NCBI RefSeq assembly: GCF_000003815.2
Contig: NC_049982.1
Location: 12,645,526-12,709,525, forward strand
Source of the DNA: Branchiostoma floridae
Taxonomy: Eukaryota; Chordata; Leptocardii; Amphioxiformes; Branchiostomatidae
DNA: 64,000 nucleotides
Direction of reading: 5' to 3'
Shown: piece by piece, positions 38,466-52,108 of the stretch
How the letters are laid out: each line of letters starts with the position of its first letter
Position numbering within the stretch: position 1 is the stretch's first letter
Translations under genes and position numbers: made by a program
The notes under the pieces: model-generated
Told to the model about the DNA's origin: nothing
What the model saw: the letters and a program-made list of their open reading frames with translations, nothing else
Database searches by the model: none

Positions 38466-41400
38466 ATATGACCAAGTCTTATATGCGAAAGATCCGTACA
38501 TCAGAAAGTAGGTCTGGCGTTTCAGACATCCTAAGGAATGATTGAAAAAACACGTGAAGCTACGACGTAGGAGCTCAGATACTTCATATTTTCTGTCTGG
38601 GTTTATGTGGAAAAACCAATATGCCCCTCTCACCTCAACGTCTAAGCAGTCCACCATACGTACACATCGGCTAGTAATAGCAGTATTTAGTACATGCAAT
38701 TTTCCTGAGGATTTACAGAACCGGACCTGCCCCATGACTAACGTTACTACAAAAAGGTACCCAGGTATATAGTTAAAGGTTGGCAGACATTAGGGTTGAT
38801 CACCTGTGGTCAAATCGATTGGGGAAATTACAAGTCTTCTTCACAGATATTGGGGTCGAGGTTAGAAAAGTCCCTTCATTTATCACATCGATACAGAATT
38901 GTCCCGACAGATGTTCATGACTATTTGTGTAGGTACATAAAGTTGATATTCTGCTTGACATTTTGAAGGAAACTGTTTGGTTATATCATCACATAATAGC
39001 ATGCAATAGGGCTATTAAGAGACTCATATGATAATCGTGCTTAGCTATCACGGTAAAACAATCAATTGCTACTTATACGTGTCTGCGCATACTCCCGACA
39101 TGATATTTGCACACGGAGCCATTATTCATGCCTCAGGGTAGAAAGTGCATTGTTTCTGTTATGTTAATGAGGTGCCAAGATGGATGTTCTGCAGTGCATC
39201 AGGGTATTTTCAAGTGAAAGCCTTTCTGTTTCTGAGTGGAAATGGGATTTTTAATGGCCGGTTTGTCATCAGGCGCTTTCCCATGAGTGAAACATAATAG
39301 CACCTGCCTTCGGTGCGCTCCGCAATGTACAAGTCTCGTTCCCCAGTGAATACTAGTGTTTATGTTTGGGACGTAACGCAATTCTGTCGTTTTGAAGAAT
39401 GTCTGCAACTTCTAATAGCCGTTAGGACAGCAGTAGGCATGGAAGAAAAGTACCGGATAGGCAGAGAGAATGCGATGATGAAGAATTTATTTCTGTATTT
39501 CCAGACTTAATGGCGACACAAGATGAATTTCACGTTCTTCCGCACGCTCATTTCAAGTCGTCTTTTATCTTTAAAGGTCTCATTTTTCTCACACCTACTG
39601 TGGTGCATTTTGCCGGATCCTTCTGCGTGTCAGAATACATCGCAAAGGAAGAGACATTGTGAAAGGGACCGGTGCTATAAATAGTATCTAGATGAAGTTG
39701 AACGTCAGGCAGGACGTCGTGTAGTTTTGTATTTACAATATTTGACATTTATTCCTTATCTTACCTCTTTTGCTACATAAATGCATGATAACAATCCCGA
39801 CAGCAGGCCCATCTTGCACAATGCTGCCCTCCAGGCCTGCTATAGTCAGAAAACCGAATCGTTTCCAAATCTCTAAGGACCAGATAAAATGCGTTCAGTG
39901 TGCGGGTGGCATGAATCACTTTATAGTATGTATCTTAATGGTTTTTACTAACGGCAGCTGACCAGATAGTTTTACATTGTTTGCACAGGGGTTGGTGACG
40001 TATTCTTTACGACGAATAGAAAACCTACGGATCATCTTCATCGCACAGCTAGTTTGTCCCATTGCCTAAAATTTGTGGGTTGGCAATATGTAACACTACA
40101 ATTATAGTGCTTTTTATGGGTATGATGAAGGACGTTGTATGGTACGATGAAGAATTTCCTCTCCTCCCAATCATAATTCTTCTACTACACTATCTTGACT
40201 GCCTCGTTGACACGCTCTTATTTTGAGTCGTCCCTTTTAATATCCCTCTAACATGGTGTAATGACACAGCCCATATAAGTACGCACAGCCTCCACCTGAC
40301 TCAGGATATACTGTTCAACATTCCTCTCCAGTATCCACCTCACTCAGGTCCCCTCTGAACCGAGTCGTAAAACGGTAACATTTTCGGGACTATTGCTTCT
40401 CTGCAGCGGAGCCAAACCTATCACCCCGCGGAATGTTTGCCATTTAGAGTGCTTCCTGTCCTAAGTAAGTTACCGCCATTTTCTGACAGTTTCCCAGGCT
40501 TGATGAACGGCTTGGTACGCTGTAAAGCGTACGGCCCATTGCGCTCCCTCACCGCGGTGCAGAATTCTACATACAGAAAGCTGCCTTTAACATGGAGATT
40601 ATGGAGGTGTGAATTCTGCATAGCGGGTACTGCCTTTTTCGCTTAACCTATTTCCCCCGGCCCCTGTACTGCATGTAATATACAGCGGGGGCAATGGAGT
40701 CTATCGGTATGTGTACAAAAGGGAAATAAAGTTGAATATGAACAAGTGGGAAATAAAGGTGTAATGCAGCTTAGATTACAACTGACATTAAAACTTACAC
40801 TAACCAAGGGCAACTTTATCGTGTACAACACAAGGTTATATCAGTCTTTTTCAGTTAGAAATCAATGCAAACTATCTGGTTTTATTCTAATGGCATTAAT
40901 TTCTCAATTAGACCTTCTGACATTTTGATCAATTCTATGACTACATCAGCTACCACCGTGGAATTCAGTGTTAGAATTCAATATTCCATTATCCTTCGGG
41001 AAAGAGAAATTGATGTTTCTGTTAATATCAACTTTTAACGACTTCTGTTATACTTATGTTCATAGTATCATTTTTTTAAACTGAATTATTCTTTGAGCAT
41101 TATTGCATGGTTATCTTACGATTGTCTTGTTTTGATAATTCGCTGCTCCCACATAATGTTCTGAGAGAGCCTGTTAAATCAATGCGTTGATAGATTAGCT
41201 CATGCTGGGCGTCCCATCGCCCTGTGTATGCCAAGGTTATTGATAATCTGGACAGCGCCATGTTCCATACATCCAGGGCAGCCTCCAGGCACGGGACTAC
41301 ATCGCGAGTTTTCTGAGACGATCATGATTAATGACCTTTCACAACTCAGAACAAGCTAATCCCTTGAATTATGGGTGATGAGGACGACCTCTGACCTCCA

Positions 41401-42349
41401 GGAGCGGTGCGGTGATGGAGCACTTGCCCCCCCCCCCCATGGCCCACCAGAGACATTTGTAAACATGATGTAATGAGAGCATACCAATACCTCTCTAGAT
41501 TAGTTCTGTCGATACAAGAAAGTGGTGAAAAATTTTGCAATATTGAAATCAGAACACAGAGCCTTGATTAGGATGCGTTAGATTAATAATAGTTAAGTAT
41601 AGTGTAGAAAGAAACAAATATGCCACTTAATAATGTACTGTTTTGATGAAAATCAACATAAAACTCATAATGAATTCATACGTGGTTAAAAAAACAGCGC
41701 ACGTAAGTACGTAAGGTATAACTTTAATACATACCTCCGAATGTCTAGATCCCGAACATCTGTAGGTTTAATGTCAGTCTCTAACATGACTGAAAATGAC
41801 ATCGACTAGAACAACTCTTAAAGTACGTATGTACTGGGGGAGAATACAGAATGCGGAAACACCTGATGCCTGTCGTACTGTGACCACCACTTTCGCCATA
41901 GTTGTCGATAATCCTCATTCCTGTTGTTCACGTCGATTAAATATCACCTCAGGGGAAAACGGAAATATTGAAATAATGCTGACAAGCCCGCATCGCCGCC
42001 TTGAAACGCACTTAAAATTCTTCACGCATTATAAGAGATAGAACGGGCAAAATAGACGGGCTGGTCGATTTGCACATAAAGGTTTTAATCCACGCCCCGG
42101 GGCCCTGCCGCCTGGATCTCGTTCCGCCATTATCCCCACATGTACCTGCCTCCAGGGTCCTTGGAAATTTAGGTTATCTTATTCCACTGATCAGATGCTG
42201 AACAGATTGCAAAACGTCCAGAGTGTTCGGAAACAGAATCTGCATTACTTAAAGTGAGTAAAAAGATAAAAGTGACGTAAATTGGAATTCTATGCTTATC
42301 TCCAAACATCCGGTAGCATAATCGTTATATAGGCAGAGACAGTCAGTGT

Positions 42350-42400
42350 CAGTTGGCAAGTGGATACTGTATCGGAACATGGATACTATCTTGCCAACTG
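42350..42400. repeat. Hairpin with 11-bp perfect stem
   Basis: CAGTTGGCAAG (42350-42360) pairs perfectly with CTTGCCAACTG (42390-42400). Inside the stem, TGGATAC and GATACTAT add imperfect pairing around a loop of about 14 bases. It has the size of a short microRNA-type precursor, but no seed family is recognised. Confidence 0.5.
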
Positions 42401-45400
42401 AAGATTGCCTTGGAGGTAGTCCTATACATAGATAGTGGCACTACACACTCCCATATATGTAGAAAACACTGGCGTGCTCTCATTGTCCCGCAAATGATTG
42501 CCCCAAAGTGCTGTAATTATCAAGCTTTCAGAATATATGAGTCAAGGTCCTCGTCGACTTCCGATGGACGAACATCATCAGAATATGTATCGGTATATGT
42601 ATATTCTGCGTATACGTGCGCATATACAGGGTATTTATGATGTGACGTAACCCCGGAAGTCCGAAAATGTCTCCTTTTTCATTTACCTTACATTAGGCAA
42701 AACCTAATAGGTTCATTTTAGGTGAAAACAATAAATGGATAAAACACACGATTTTCTGATTGTTTCAATGTGATGCCTGGACATCATGAAGCCAGGATCA
42801 TCGTGCTATCATTATTGTTATATTATTATTATATAACCAGTGCCTCTGTTTATATGGTGGGAGCGGCCTCAGTATCTAGTCATTTAAGTATGACTTCCAC
42901 GAAAAAATCTTTGATAACAATTGAACACTTGTTCACTCAACCATAACACAAATGGAAACCACTCACGAGGATGTACAGGTTTTGAAGTTGAGGATGCTGC
43001 TCAGCACTCGGAGCAGTGCTTCATGCAAAACCTGTTGAAGTCGCGGCCTTTAACATACAGCATACTCAGATAAGGCGGTAATGTACTCTGTGGATTGATG
43101 GTAGGGCTTCAGAAGAGTCATGGTGTATCACGGGATACCGTAATATAGCTCTGAGGTTGGAGTGTGTGAAGTAGATAAAAGTGAGCATCACTCGGTGTGG
43201 AGCATTTATTATAATATCGTGGGGGAGAAAAAGACTGAAAAGAAGACGTAGGAATTGGTAAATAATATATGTAGCTGCTGGATGTCCAATAGGTACGATT
43301 TATCCTATTAGAGTGATGTTATCCTTGGTTTGCATCGGCCATACGAAAAATAAACCACGTCCTGTGGCATTATTTTGTATGAGCAACTGTGCAGTTGTGG
43401 AGATCCCAAAACGTTACAACTACGACCTCTTCAGATCCACTGTCGCCAAACACTTATCCTTAGACGTCTTGAGTCCTCCTTGAATTCCCAAAGGCAATTT
43501 GATATCTAACAGACACACTTCACATACAACACCTGATGGAACGGCATGCCTACCATTGAGGCATACCGTACAATAAAACGACAATCTAAAGTTGTCTCCT
43601 TAATGTTCCTCCATAGGCATAGATCTCTAAATAAACAGTTTCACTGTTATCAAGAAGCCACAGAAATGTCCAGTTTGTATGGACACCGCTAACAAACGGG
43701 GTCCTTTGACGGCGTCTTTATGTTTGTGAATTTATGAGGTATGCAGGACTTCATGGCAGGGCTATGTTACAATGAGATAAATATATGTACCATGCTAGGA
43801 GGGCGGAAGTTTCGCCCCATTGTTGTGGTAATTTCACGGTGTTTTCAACCAGTGTCCACAATCATGATTGTCCCGAGTACTGCAGTAATTAACACCTTTT
43901 AATAGTTTTATCCAGTAAATTAGCGAAACCTGGATGCCAACTCTCTTGGAAAGTCTTGAAAGAATTTAAGCAATCAAAATAAGTACGGCATGAATTAAAC
44001 TATCACTTTGATACAAACGAATCTGGTTGGAATATTAAATCTAGGTATCACTTTCGATTCTCGTTATCCTTTCTACATTGAAACCACGTCACTGCATGTG
44101 AACTAGTCACTAGGAACCTTCTCTAAATTTACGCAATAAATTATTGTCCGTCGGGATTTTTGTCCTTGAAATGTTCTGACTTCTATAACAGAAACCTTTT
44201 AATTGAAAGTACTATGTCGACCGGGAAATATACACGATGCCGACCGGGAAATATCCACCTTTTACTGGCTCATCTATCCACATACCCATTTCTTGGCTCT
44301 AAAATTAATTGTTGGGAGATGAATGGCACATTAGACCCACGGCTGAAAGAAGAAATGCCGAGAGTTAATACGCACAAATGTACCAGTAACGAACGCCTCG
44401 ATCCCTTTAGGAGATCAAGAGCGTCGCAAGTTAAAGAAGACCTTTTGAACCACTCAGCTCTCGCTTTTATCAATTGAAGAACGTAGCGATTGTAACAAAG
44501 TTTAGTTGCCGAGGATTATCAAATTAGAGACGATTTTCTCAATACCCCAGCGTAGGGCTTTTCATTTTCTGTCGGGATAGATCGCTTGTTATCTGATTAT
44601 GGCACAGTTCTTGGGGAAATGCGACGGGATGTTTTGTGGGCCTACTGCTAGCATACGAATTAATGTATTAGCACAAAAATTAAGAGATTATGTCTGTAAA
44701 ATCAAAGTCAACCATGAACAGCAAGTGGAAGGTGCCCTCCATGGTGCTGAACATGTGGCTGCTGTTACAGGTACATATGAAAAAGAGTACATGTCGGGTT
44801 AATTAAAGTAGAAAGTAGAGAAAGTCTAGAATAACATGTCCTCCTTAGGCACTACAATTGTCCTTGAGTTTATGCATTCCTTCAGTCTAACAGCCAATAA
44901 ACCAGCCCATGCATAACACCCCGGGAAGGCCTTTAGGACGTGACTTCTGAAGAATCTGCAGTAATATTGACTATTCCTCTTGTGCGACCGCACCGTGCAA
45001 ATACCTCGCTGTGTCTCAGTTGCTTGAGCAATCTAAAATTTCAATTTCAAATCAAGATTTCTCTACTGGCGTAAAACTACACGCGTTTCCTATCACCCCG
45101 AGGTAGGCTGCATATCTCGGAAGATATCGCGAGAGTGCGTGAAATGTACCACATTATGTGATCTCCAGAATGATTTTATCGGGGTTTAATGGAAAGATTA
45201 TGACAGCACCTGATCTCTGGATCTGGTCTCCAAGTTGTATCCACACACCAGTGAAAGCAATTTGCTGGTAGCCGCTTAAGACCCAGCTTTGACTCTATCT
45301 CTTCGGCACGTTGTGAGAGATAACAAAAGTTCTCTTGTACTTTACCGCATTGCTTATGAACCGAGCTTGGTTCTGAGGCTGATCTTTAAGTTGTACACTT

Positions 45401-46519
45401 TCAATTTCTACACAATGGGCGAGCAGTTGGGAGGGACATTAAAATGGTTCTCACTCTCTGGTGTCGCAAATGTAGGCTTGTTACGTACTAGTATATTGGT
45501 TGATTGATGAGCGGTCTGTTCGTAGAGTGAAGCCACTAATCGATACATTTGCTTTTTTTGATCTGGGCCTTTCAAGAGACAGGTATGTTTGTCGCATACA
45601 GTTACCCATACAATGTTTATAACGTTTAGCTTTGTTTGCCTTTGTCTATAGTACCGGTGTGTATGTGGGGTCCCGGGGTTGGAGGCGAATGTTTGCTCCC
45701 GATCAAAACAGCTGTACCCATAGATTGTTCAGATCAAAGCGATGTGAACCACACAATATAATTCTAGTCGTTGATGAATCAAAATACTTTTGTATGCATG
45801 GGGAGGCCGATAAGTGCACAATTCCATTGTACCCGGCAGACATTGACTGATCGATGATAGGAAAATGATAGCAAACCGGCAAAATACCCTGACCCCAAAC
45901 TCGAGCAAGCACAAATGACCTGACTAGTGCCTTGGTCACGCCTGCCGTGCGGGTTGGGCGCAGTGGTGGTCACGAGAACGCCAAAATCGTACAGAACGGC
46001 GATGATTATCTATTCAGCATGGACAGACGGGTTAGTCTGATCTGAGAGGCTGTCAGGGAAGGTGGTGTTGGGGTCTACCAGGGTAGTTCTTTTCCAATCT
46101 AACCGAGAACAGCCAAAACTCCAATACCTCCGCGCCATTTGTGACCGAAGGTAATGGGTGTAGGGGATCATGTAAGGTAGTAGTTCCCTTTTACACGCAA
46201 CAATCTATCATCAAGGTTGTTATAGCCTGAAGAAAATATGACCTCCCAGGAAAGAGTTTACCTAAATGATTGAATTGGCACCAGTGGTCTCTTTGATAAA
46301 TAGGTTAATCTATATAATTAGAAAGACGCGACTGGGGTTTCGCAAGAAAATAATCACAAAACGTTGCAACGTTCATAAAACCAACCTTAGGGGTACCATC
46401 TGCCTTTCCTAACGTAAAATTCTTGTTGATACGTAAACAAGGTGACACGTTATCAATGGATATTCATGCCCGGTGTGATATTCATAAGGAGCTCGCGGAC
46501 GAGCTTGTACGGAGACAGT

Positions 46520-46801
46520 GATTTATCGGCCCCTGGAGCGGCCAACCCCAACTCGGTAGGCCGAACAGTAATGACTAATAACGCGCGTCATCAGCCCAAC
46601 GATTACTCCCCTACCCCGCACGGAAGCAGCAGCAGCGGCTGCCGCACTTCTCCAGCCCGTACTCCGTGCGCCCGGCAGTAACTCAGCATCATCCGTGCTT
46701 CCTTCAGCATTCCCGGATTTTCTTCCTGCCTTCCTTCATCCGCGCGCCGTTAAATAATTGAAAGCGCTGATCCTGCCTGCCACTGCTGTTTGTGGGCCCA
46801 G
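46520..46801 (+). other. Candidate 5' UTR exon of the NSG-like gene
   Basis: A CpG- and GC-rich segment ends at a textbook donor, CCCAG|GTGAGTAAG (exon end 46801), 2.25 kb before the first coding exon at 49053. That exon carries 17 bases of leader before its ATG, so an upstream noncoding exon is required. This is the nearest good candidate. The left boundary is not determinable. Confidence 0.4.
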
Positions 46802-49069
46802 GTGAGTAAGGGGATTAGCTCTGCGGGACGTACTTGTGACATGGCAGTAATGCGGGGGGACTTAGTCCTCGCCCGGACCTGCAGAGCTGGAAAATCTCGG
46901 CCAGCAGCGGAAAATAGATTTTCGCTCAGGTTTTTGGCTCACCATCGATTTTTAAAGGCCTCTTAGTTTATATATCCGCCCAGTTCGCGAGCCATTGTCG
47001 CCTACTTGTCTTTGCATGGATCCTATGAGGTAGCAAAGGTGGGATGTAATTTCAAAAACACATCAATCTGCTGCAGAATTTGCATCTAAATTGACATCTC
47101 CTTGTTGCTTGTGTCAGGTCTCCAGCATGACGATCTCCCATCATCAGATGCAGTCGTCTCGTCGTAGAAACTAATGGTTCAAAGATTCATCAAAATGTTG
47201 ACTAGATGAATTAACATAGTGAATGACATAGCGATGACTTTGCTCTGCATAGATATATCTGATAACAACCTTGCGGTCTGACATGATGTATGAGCTTGTC
47301 AGCGGGTCTGTTTTAATCTCCTAACTGAACTGATAGCATTTTCCACGATCGCGATATCTTTTTTCCAAATGATGTGCACGTCTGCTAAACATTTTTTATG
47401 AAATCATACCCAGCAAAAGATATTGAAGGCCACTAAATTTACAATAGTTCTGACCAGTGGGATAATTTTCAGTCATCAGGCTATTAGAACGAATAGTTTG
47501 CGTAGATGCGTGTACTGAATGTGTGCGAGTATACTAGTTAGACATTTTGCCACTTGTTTAGCTGAAGATACGTTTTCATGATTCAATAATAACACTTGAA
47601 TCGACATAGATATCCCTTACGTATCAGGTTATGTTGAAAATATTCCAGTTGTAAACCTGTCATAGTCTGCTGAGAGAATGTCATTCCTGAAAGAGACTGA
47701 TTGGTGTGAGAACCACATACGTATTAGGTCCGATTGGATTTTGTTATATTTTCGGAAACGATTTATAAATAGTTGTTGAAGTTATATGATAGAGCCGCAG
47801 TGCCATTCGTCTGAACAAGGGCTATATTACCGTTATTGGTAAGAAGGATACATCTCGTGACTAACATACAGAAATGGCGCATGCACCACGCCATCTCATT
47901 GTAGCCGTGCTCAGCACCAGTCCACGGGCCAATCGCGGACTATCTGTGTGTCTCTCAATTGGTACATACATGTATGTGAAAAAAGAAAATGAGACACTCT
48001 ATTTCACCTTTTTAGAATCGCTAAAAAATGCACTCCAATGCTATGATAGCAGTGGTTTTAATTCTTTTCCAGCATTCAGGGTTCCCTGGGATTCCATGAT
48101 AGACAAGCGTTATGCGATGGCATCTTTATCAAATTACGGCGCGCCACACGTGTGTATGGTGTAGTTTCCTTCCACTCCACCAGATCAAGACCGGTCCTTC
48201 CGGATCCCCTTGTCCGTTTATTTCCAGTACACCCTTCTTGTTTCCCTCTCCCTCTCATGATCTCTAACTAGTTGGATGAGTTATAGAATGAACGGTTTCA
48301 AAGGAAACCGACGGAAGCGCTACGTTGTTGACAAAAGCAGCAAGGTGTGTCGATGTTTGGGAACTACGTACGAACTGGTGGAATATGCGGAAACCATCTT
48401 ATCATGGCGGTTGTACATAAAAAGGGTTTGCATATCACGGAATGTAATTACAGAACGGGTAGTACATAAAACAGTTACGACCAAAGAGCGCTGTCAGTGA
48501 CGTACTCACTGCGCTCGTCAGCATCAGGAACTGACATCATGCACTATATCAGCTACATGAAAAAGCACCGTGTTTCCCCTCAGTAGAGAATGGCTGCATT
48601 ACTGTGCGTTATAGAGGAAGTCAGGGACTCTTAAATATAAGGAAGTTTAGGGGACTAAAGTAGAAGTTGAATCTGCCCAATTCCTCCAGTTGGCAGGTGA
48701 CTCATGAGTCACGAGTTTGACAGTTTTGTTACGGAGGAAACGTGATCAGGCATATCTGTACATTTAATCCATGTTGTGATGAAGTCATCTGTTATACTGA
48801 TTGATGTATAAAACTGGTGGTAAATCATTCTACAAACATGCTAAAACATTTATGTCTACAAATTCTGTTTCTTATTTTGCCACATTGATTTTTACTTCAA
48901 TTTTTCTGTAATGGTTGCTATATATAACATTAATGCCATTTAAGCTAAGCAAGGCGAAAATTGGACGATAATGTTCAGGCTGACGTCGAAGGTGCCCTTC
49001 CTGTATATATATTTGTAATTTGTTGTACTTAGAATGTTTTGTTACTTTTCAGGAAGAAAAATAACCGTG

Positions 49070-49288
49070 ATGGTCCGCCTACACGGCCGAACCCCGAACA
49101 AGCGGGACCACGAGGCGGAGAAACCCCTCCTCCCATTGGCTATCGGGGAGCTGAAAGACGAGCCTACGGGCAGGGTCACGCTCCAGCCCGACCACGACTT
49201 CGCCCACTCTGATACCCGTGAGAAGGCCCGTAAGATCCCGGGTATCAAAGTGCTGGACACCGGCAAGGACAACTCCTGCAGGTTAAAG
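49070..49288 (+). CDS. NSG/calcyon-family protein, N-terminal cytosolic coding exon
   Basis: The vertebrate relatives NSG1 (NEEP21), NSG2 and calcyon are small single-pass proteins of neuronal endosomes that act in receptor recycling and clathrin-mediated endocytosis. The exon opens at 49053 after TTACTTTTCAG. The ATG at 49070 gives MVRLHGRTPN, like the MVKL start of NSG1. The exon ends RLK at 49288 before donor AAG|GTCAGC in phase 0, giving 73 residues. An acidic-context di-leucine (EAEKPLLPL, residues 15-23) matches the position of the QPLL sorting motif of NSG1. The end EKARKIPGI...CRLK parallels the basic juxtamembrane stretch of NSG1, which ends RFK right before the membrane segment. The exon at 59501 continues in phase. 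Overall identity is low, so the family call rests on layout, sorting motif and splice phase together. Confidence 0.62.
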
Positions 49289-51283
49289 GTCAGCAGCATG
49301 ATTGTCAACTTTATTTGTATTTTCAGTGATAAAATTAATCATGTGGATATAATGTAAGATCTATAACTTACTGGAAATGAATTTTCTTGGCAGATCTTAG
49401 AATAATACTGGGCAATTCTGAAGAGACCCCGCTCACTGACCTTCAGTGGTATTTGAAATCACTGCAACAAGCGCCATTGTACATTGCCTGATATTCAATA
49501 ACATAATGCATTCTTTACTACCGTCTCGGTAATGACCCTAAAACTCAAAACAAGTTCTCCATTATGTGTGATAAACCATCTTCATATATTGAAAAACACT
49601 GTGATTTCCCACAACGCCAAGTCGTGATGACGTCACGAGGAAGAACGACGTCGTTCATTCCAGGGTAATGTCATTCTCGTTCCCAGTGGTACAGAATGGA
49701 ATATCGACCTTCCATTTGGAAATCCCATCATTCTGCTTGTCCTCTGTGCCCGTTTGTCGCAGTGACATTTTCAGACATTCAAAGCCTTTCAGCGAGCACT
49801 ATCTAACCTTAATCCGACGGTCTTAACGCCACATGTCTCACGGAGATACTTTGAAGCACATTTCATTCCGATATGCATTCATGCAGTGGTGTGAACTACA
49901 CCCGTATAGACTGAACTGAACAGGGATGTCTTCGATTGTGATACATTGGGTTCTCAGGGAGTTATAAAAAGTCATGGAAATTTTGATGAATTACTGTGAT
50001 ATATGTAGAATCTAACATGGCTTCGTTATAAGTGTGACAAATTGTCAGATGATTGTAGTTTTTCAATGAACTTGATTCAACATAAGAATCAAGGTATTTT
50101 ACGCGGATGTCGCTTTCTGTTATTAGGGAATCTGACTTTGAAATATGTGACAGTTAATGGCAAAGAGGTAAGTGTTATTGAGGTCCCTACTTCATCTGTG
50201 AGGTGGATTACTGGAATGTGACACGGGGGACATGCGACGCGACTAATTCTGAAAGCTAGACGGAACATGGCTGTTATAGAGAGATAAATAGGCAACCATG
50301 GTATCAATAATAGCCATCACCAAAAGTCCTTTCAATTGGTTTCTTCCTGATAGCAAGCAATGTTGCTTGATTATGACCCTGACACGTTCTGTTGTATGGA
50401 AGCTCATTTCATCGCAAGTACACTGAGCGTTGTAACTGTCTCAACTTAAGGCTTACACCAAAATCAGAAATTGTATGGTGAGCCAAGTTCTACACTTTTT
50501 GCTTATATTGTGCCCCGCCTTCTCTGAATGTTATAATTGGCTTGAAGCATTCAGCCCAATCTTGATTGTACTGAATGATTAGTCCACGGCAATTTCTGAC
50601 ACTGTTGACAAATGTTGTAGGTCGAACAACCGATTTGACCTAGTTGAGAATGGACGTTAATTACGAGGTCGGCCCCAGTCTCGTACATCTTTTTCAGGGC
50701 TACATTCCATCAGCAGTTCCGGTCCGCCTCGATTCACGCCCAGGCTGCTGGATGTAGTCAAATTAATCCAACCCGAGATAAACCCTGCCTGAAACTAGGC
50801 AAGGAAAATCCGCGACTTCGTCACGCAATCAAGACTCTGCAACGGCCTTTTTTGTTTTAATCTGGGATTTTACGTCCCTTTACGACAAAAATGCGTTTTG
50901 CGCCTGGCCTTTTGACCACAGGCTTGCTGACAAGTTTACGACACGTCCCGACAAATGATCAATGGTGTTTTACCCAAATACCCCTGTTTATATGCAAATA
51001 CTCGTCCATCTGGTTCCAACTCATGTTTTGGGGCGGATTTTTGCGACGATCGATATTTCATGTAATGGCGGAAAAGCTCAGTCTGTGCCGGGTGTTGGCA
51101 TTTTTTTATCCAACTTGTACATGTGTGGCTACCAGTCGATATTATCGTAGATTTAAACTACACGAAAGAATACATTTTTATTTGTTGAGCAATTCTATGT
51201 TTCGCTGTGCACTAGTACTGGTTAGCTGGAGACGAATCGTAAAAGATGAACCAAACAGCATAGCGACAAAGATTCTAATTTAC

Positions 51284-51401
51284 TAGCCTGCGTGCCGTCC
51301 TCAGTTTCGCAACTACCACACTCCTTTGACAACTTTTTATTGATGGAATTAGTATATATGGGTGCCCCAGTAAATAAATAAAAAAAACGGCATCCAGGCT
51401 A
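51284..51401. mobile_element. 118-bp MITE-like element
   Basis: The terminal inverted repeats are TAGCCTGCGTGCCGT at the left and ACGGCATCCAGGCTA at the right (13 of 15 positions complementary). TTAC flanks the element on both sides as a likely 4-bp target-site duplication. It has no coding capacity and sits in the large intron of the NSG-like gene. Confidence 0.7.
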
Positions 51402-52108
51402 TTACTTTTTAAAATCAACCACCAAACAGAATATGCAATATTATGACTAAAATAGTTTCCAGAATGGATATAAGTTTGATCTGAATTTATCGGTGCTAAT
51501 AATAGTCTTGCCAACTATTTATAGTAGTCTGTATGTGATTTTATGCAGTACACGGCCTTTCCGTGAAGAATTACTGTGTAGCTAGTAGCTCACATGGAAT
51601 CAGTTTGTGCGGAAGCTTTTTTTTTTCGCTCCCGGACTTGAATGTCATAGATGCATGCTGATGTCTCGTGAGATGTGACGCAGTGCGCATGCGCACTCTG
51701 AACATTGTAAGGGGTGGGTGGTTGGTGGTCATACAAGTAGATATTTTGATCATGATTGGTTCAAAAGTGTATATTCATGCTATTCAGTATTCAGATTATG
51801 CATATTCGGATTATGTGCATTCTCAGGAGCAGACTCCTCGTGAGGGTCTGTGAAGATTTTGTTGAGCTAAACGGCTTATTTAACACGCACATAGATTAAG
51901 ACTATCCCTATATAAACTAAAAGGTTATTCATTCCATCCAGTTATTAACAGCCAAAAATTCTACTCGGTTGGGACATTTGGTGGGCACATATAGATTGGG
52001 TAGTCAAATGTATTAAACTTGTTAGTAATAATAGTGGGACTCTACTCCCTCTCAAACCAACTGTTAGTCCATGTAAACAGGGAGGGTCCAGCAAACCCCA
52101 ACTTGCTC

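Larger units (their letters stand above)
36527..46500. other. Noncoding DNA with small palindromes
   Basis: No coding exon could be supported in about 10 kb. Open frames such as 42353-42640 and 44160-44477 have no family resemblance. A perfect palindrome (38432-38465) and a hairpin (42350-42400) are listed separately. If the 34.4-kb exon belongs to the NSG-like gene, this stretch is its first intron. Confidence 0.5.

Noticed and set aside
41427-41438. Poly-C run as a functional element
   Set aside because: A short homopolymer, similar to the one near 27109, and readily explained by slippage.
44599-44802. Possible exon ending before a GTACAT donor
   Set aside because: The translation (MAQFLGKCDGMFCGPTAS...) is not recognised, the donor is weak and no partner exon is visible.
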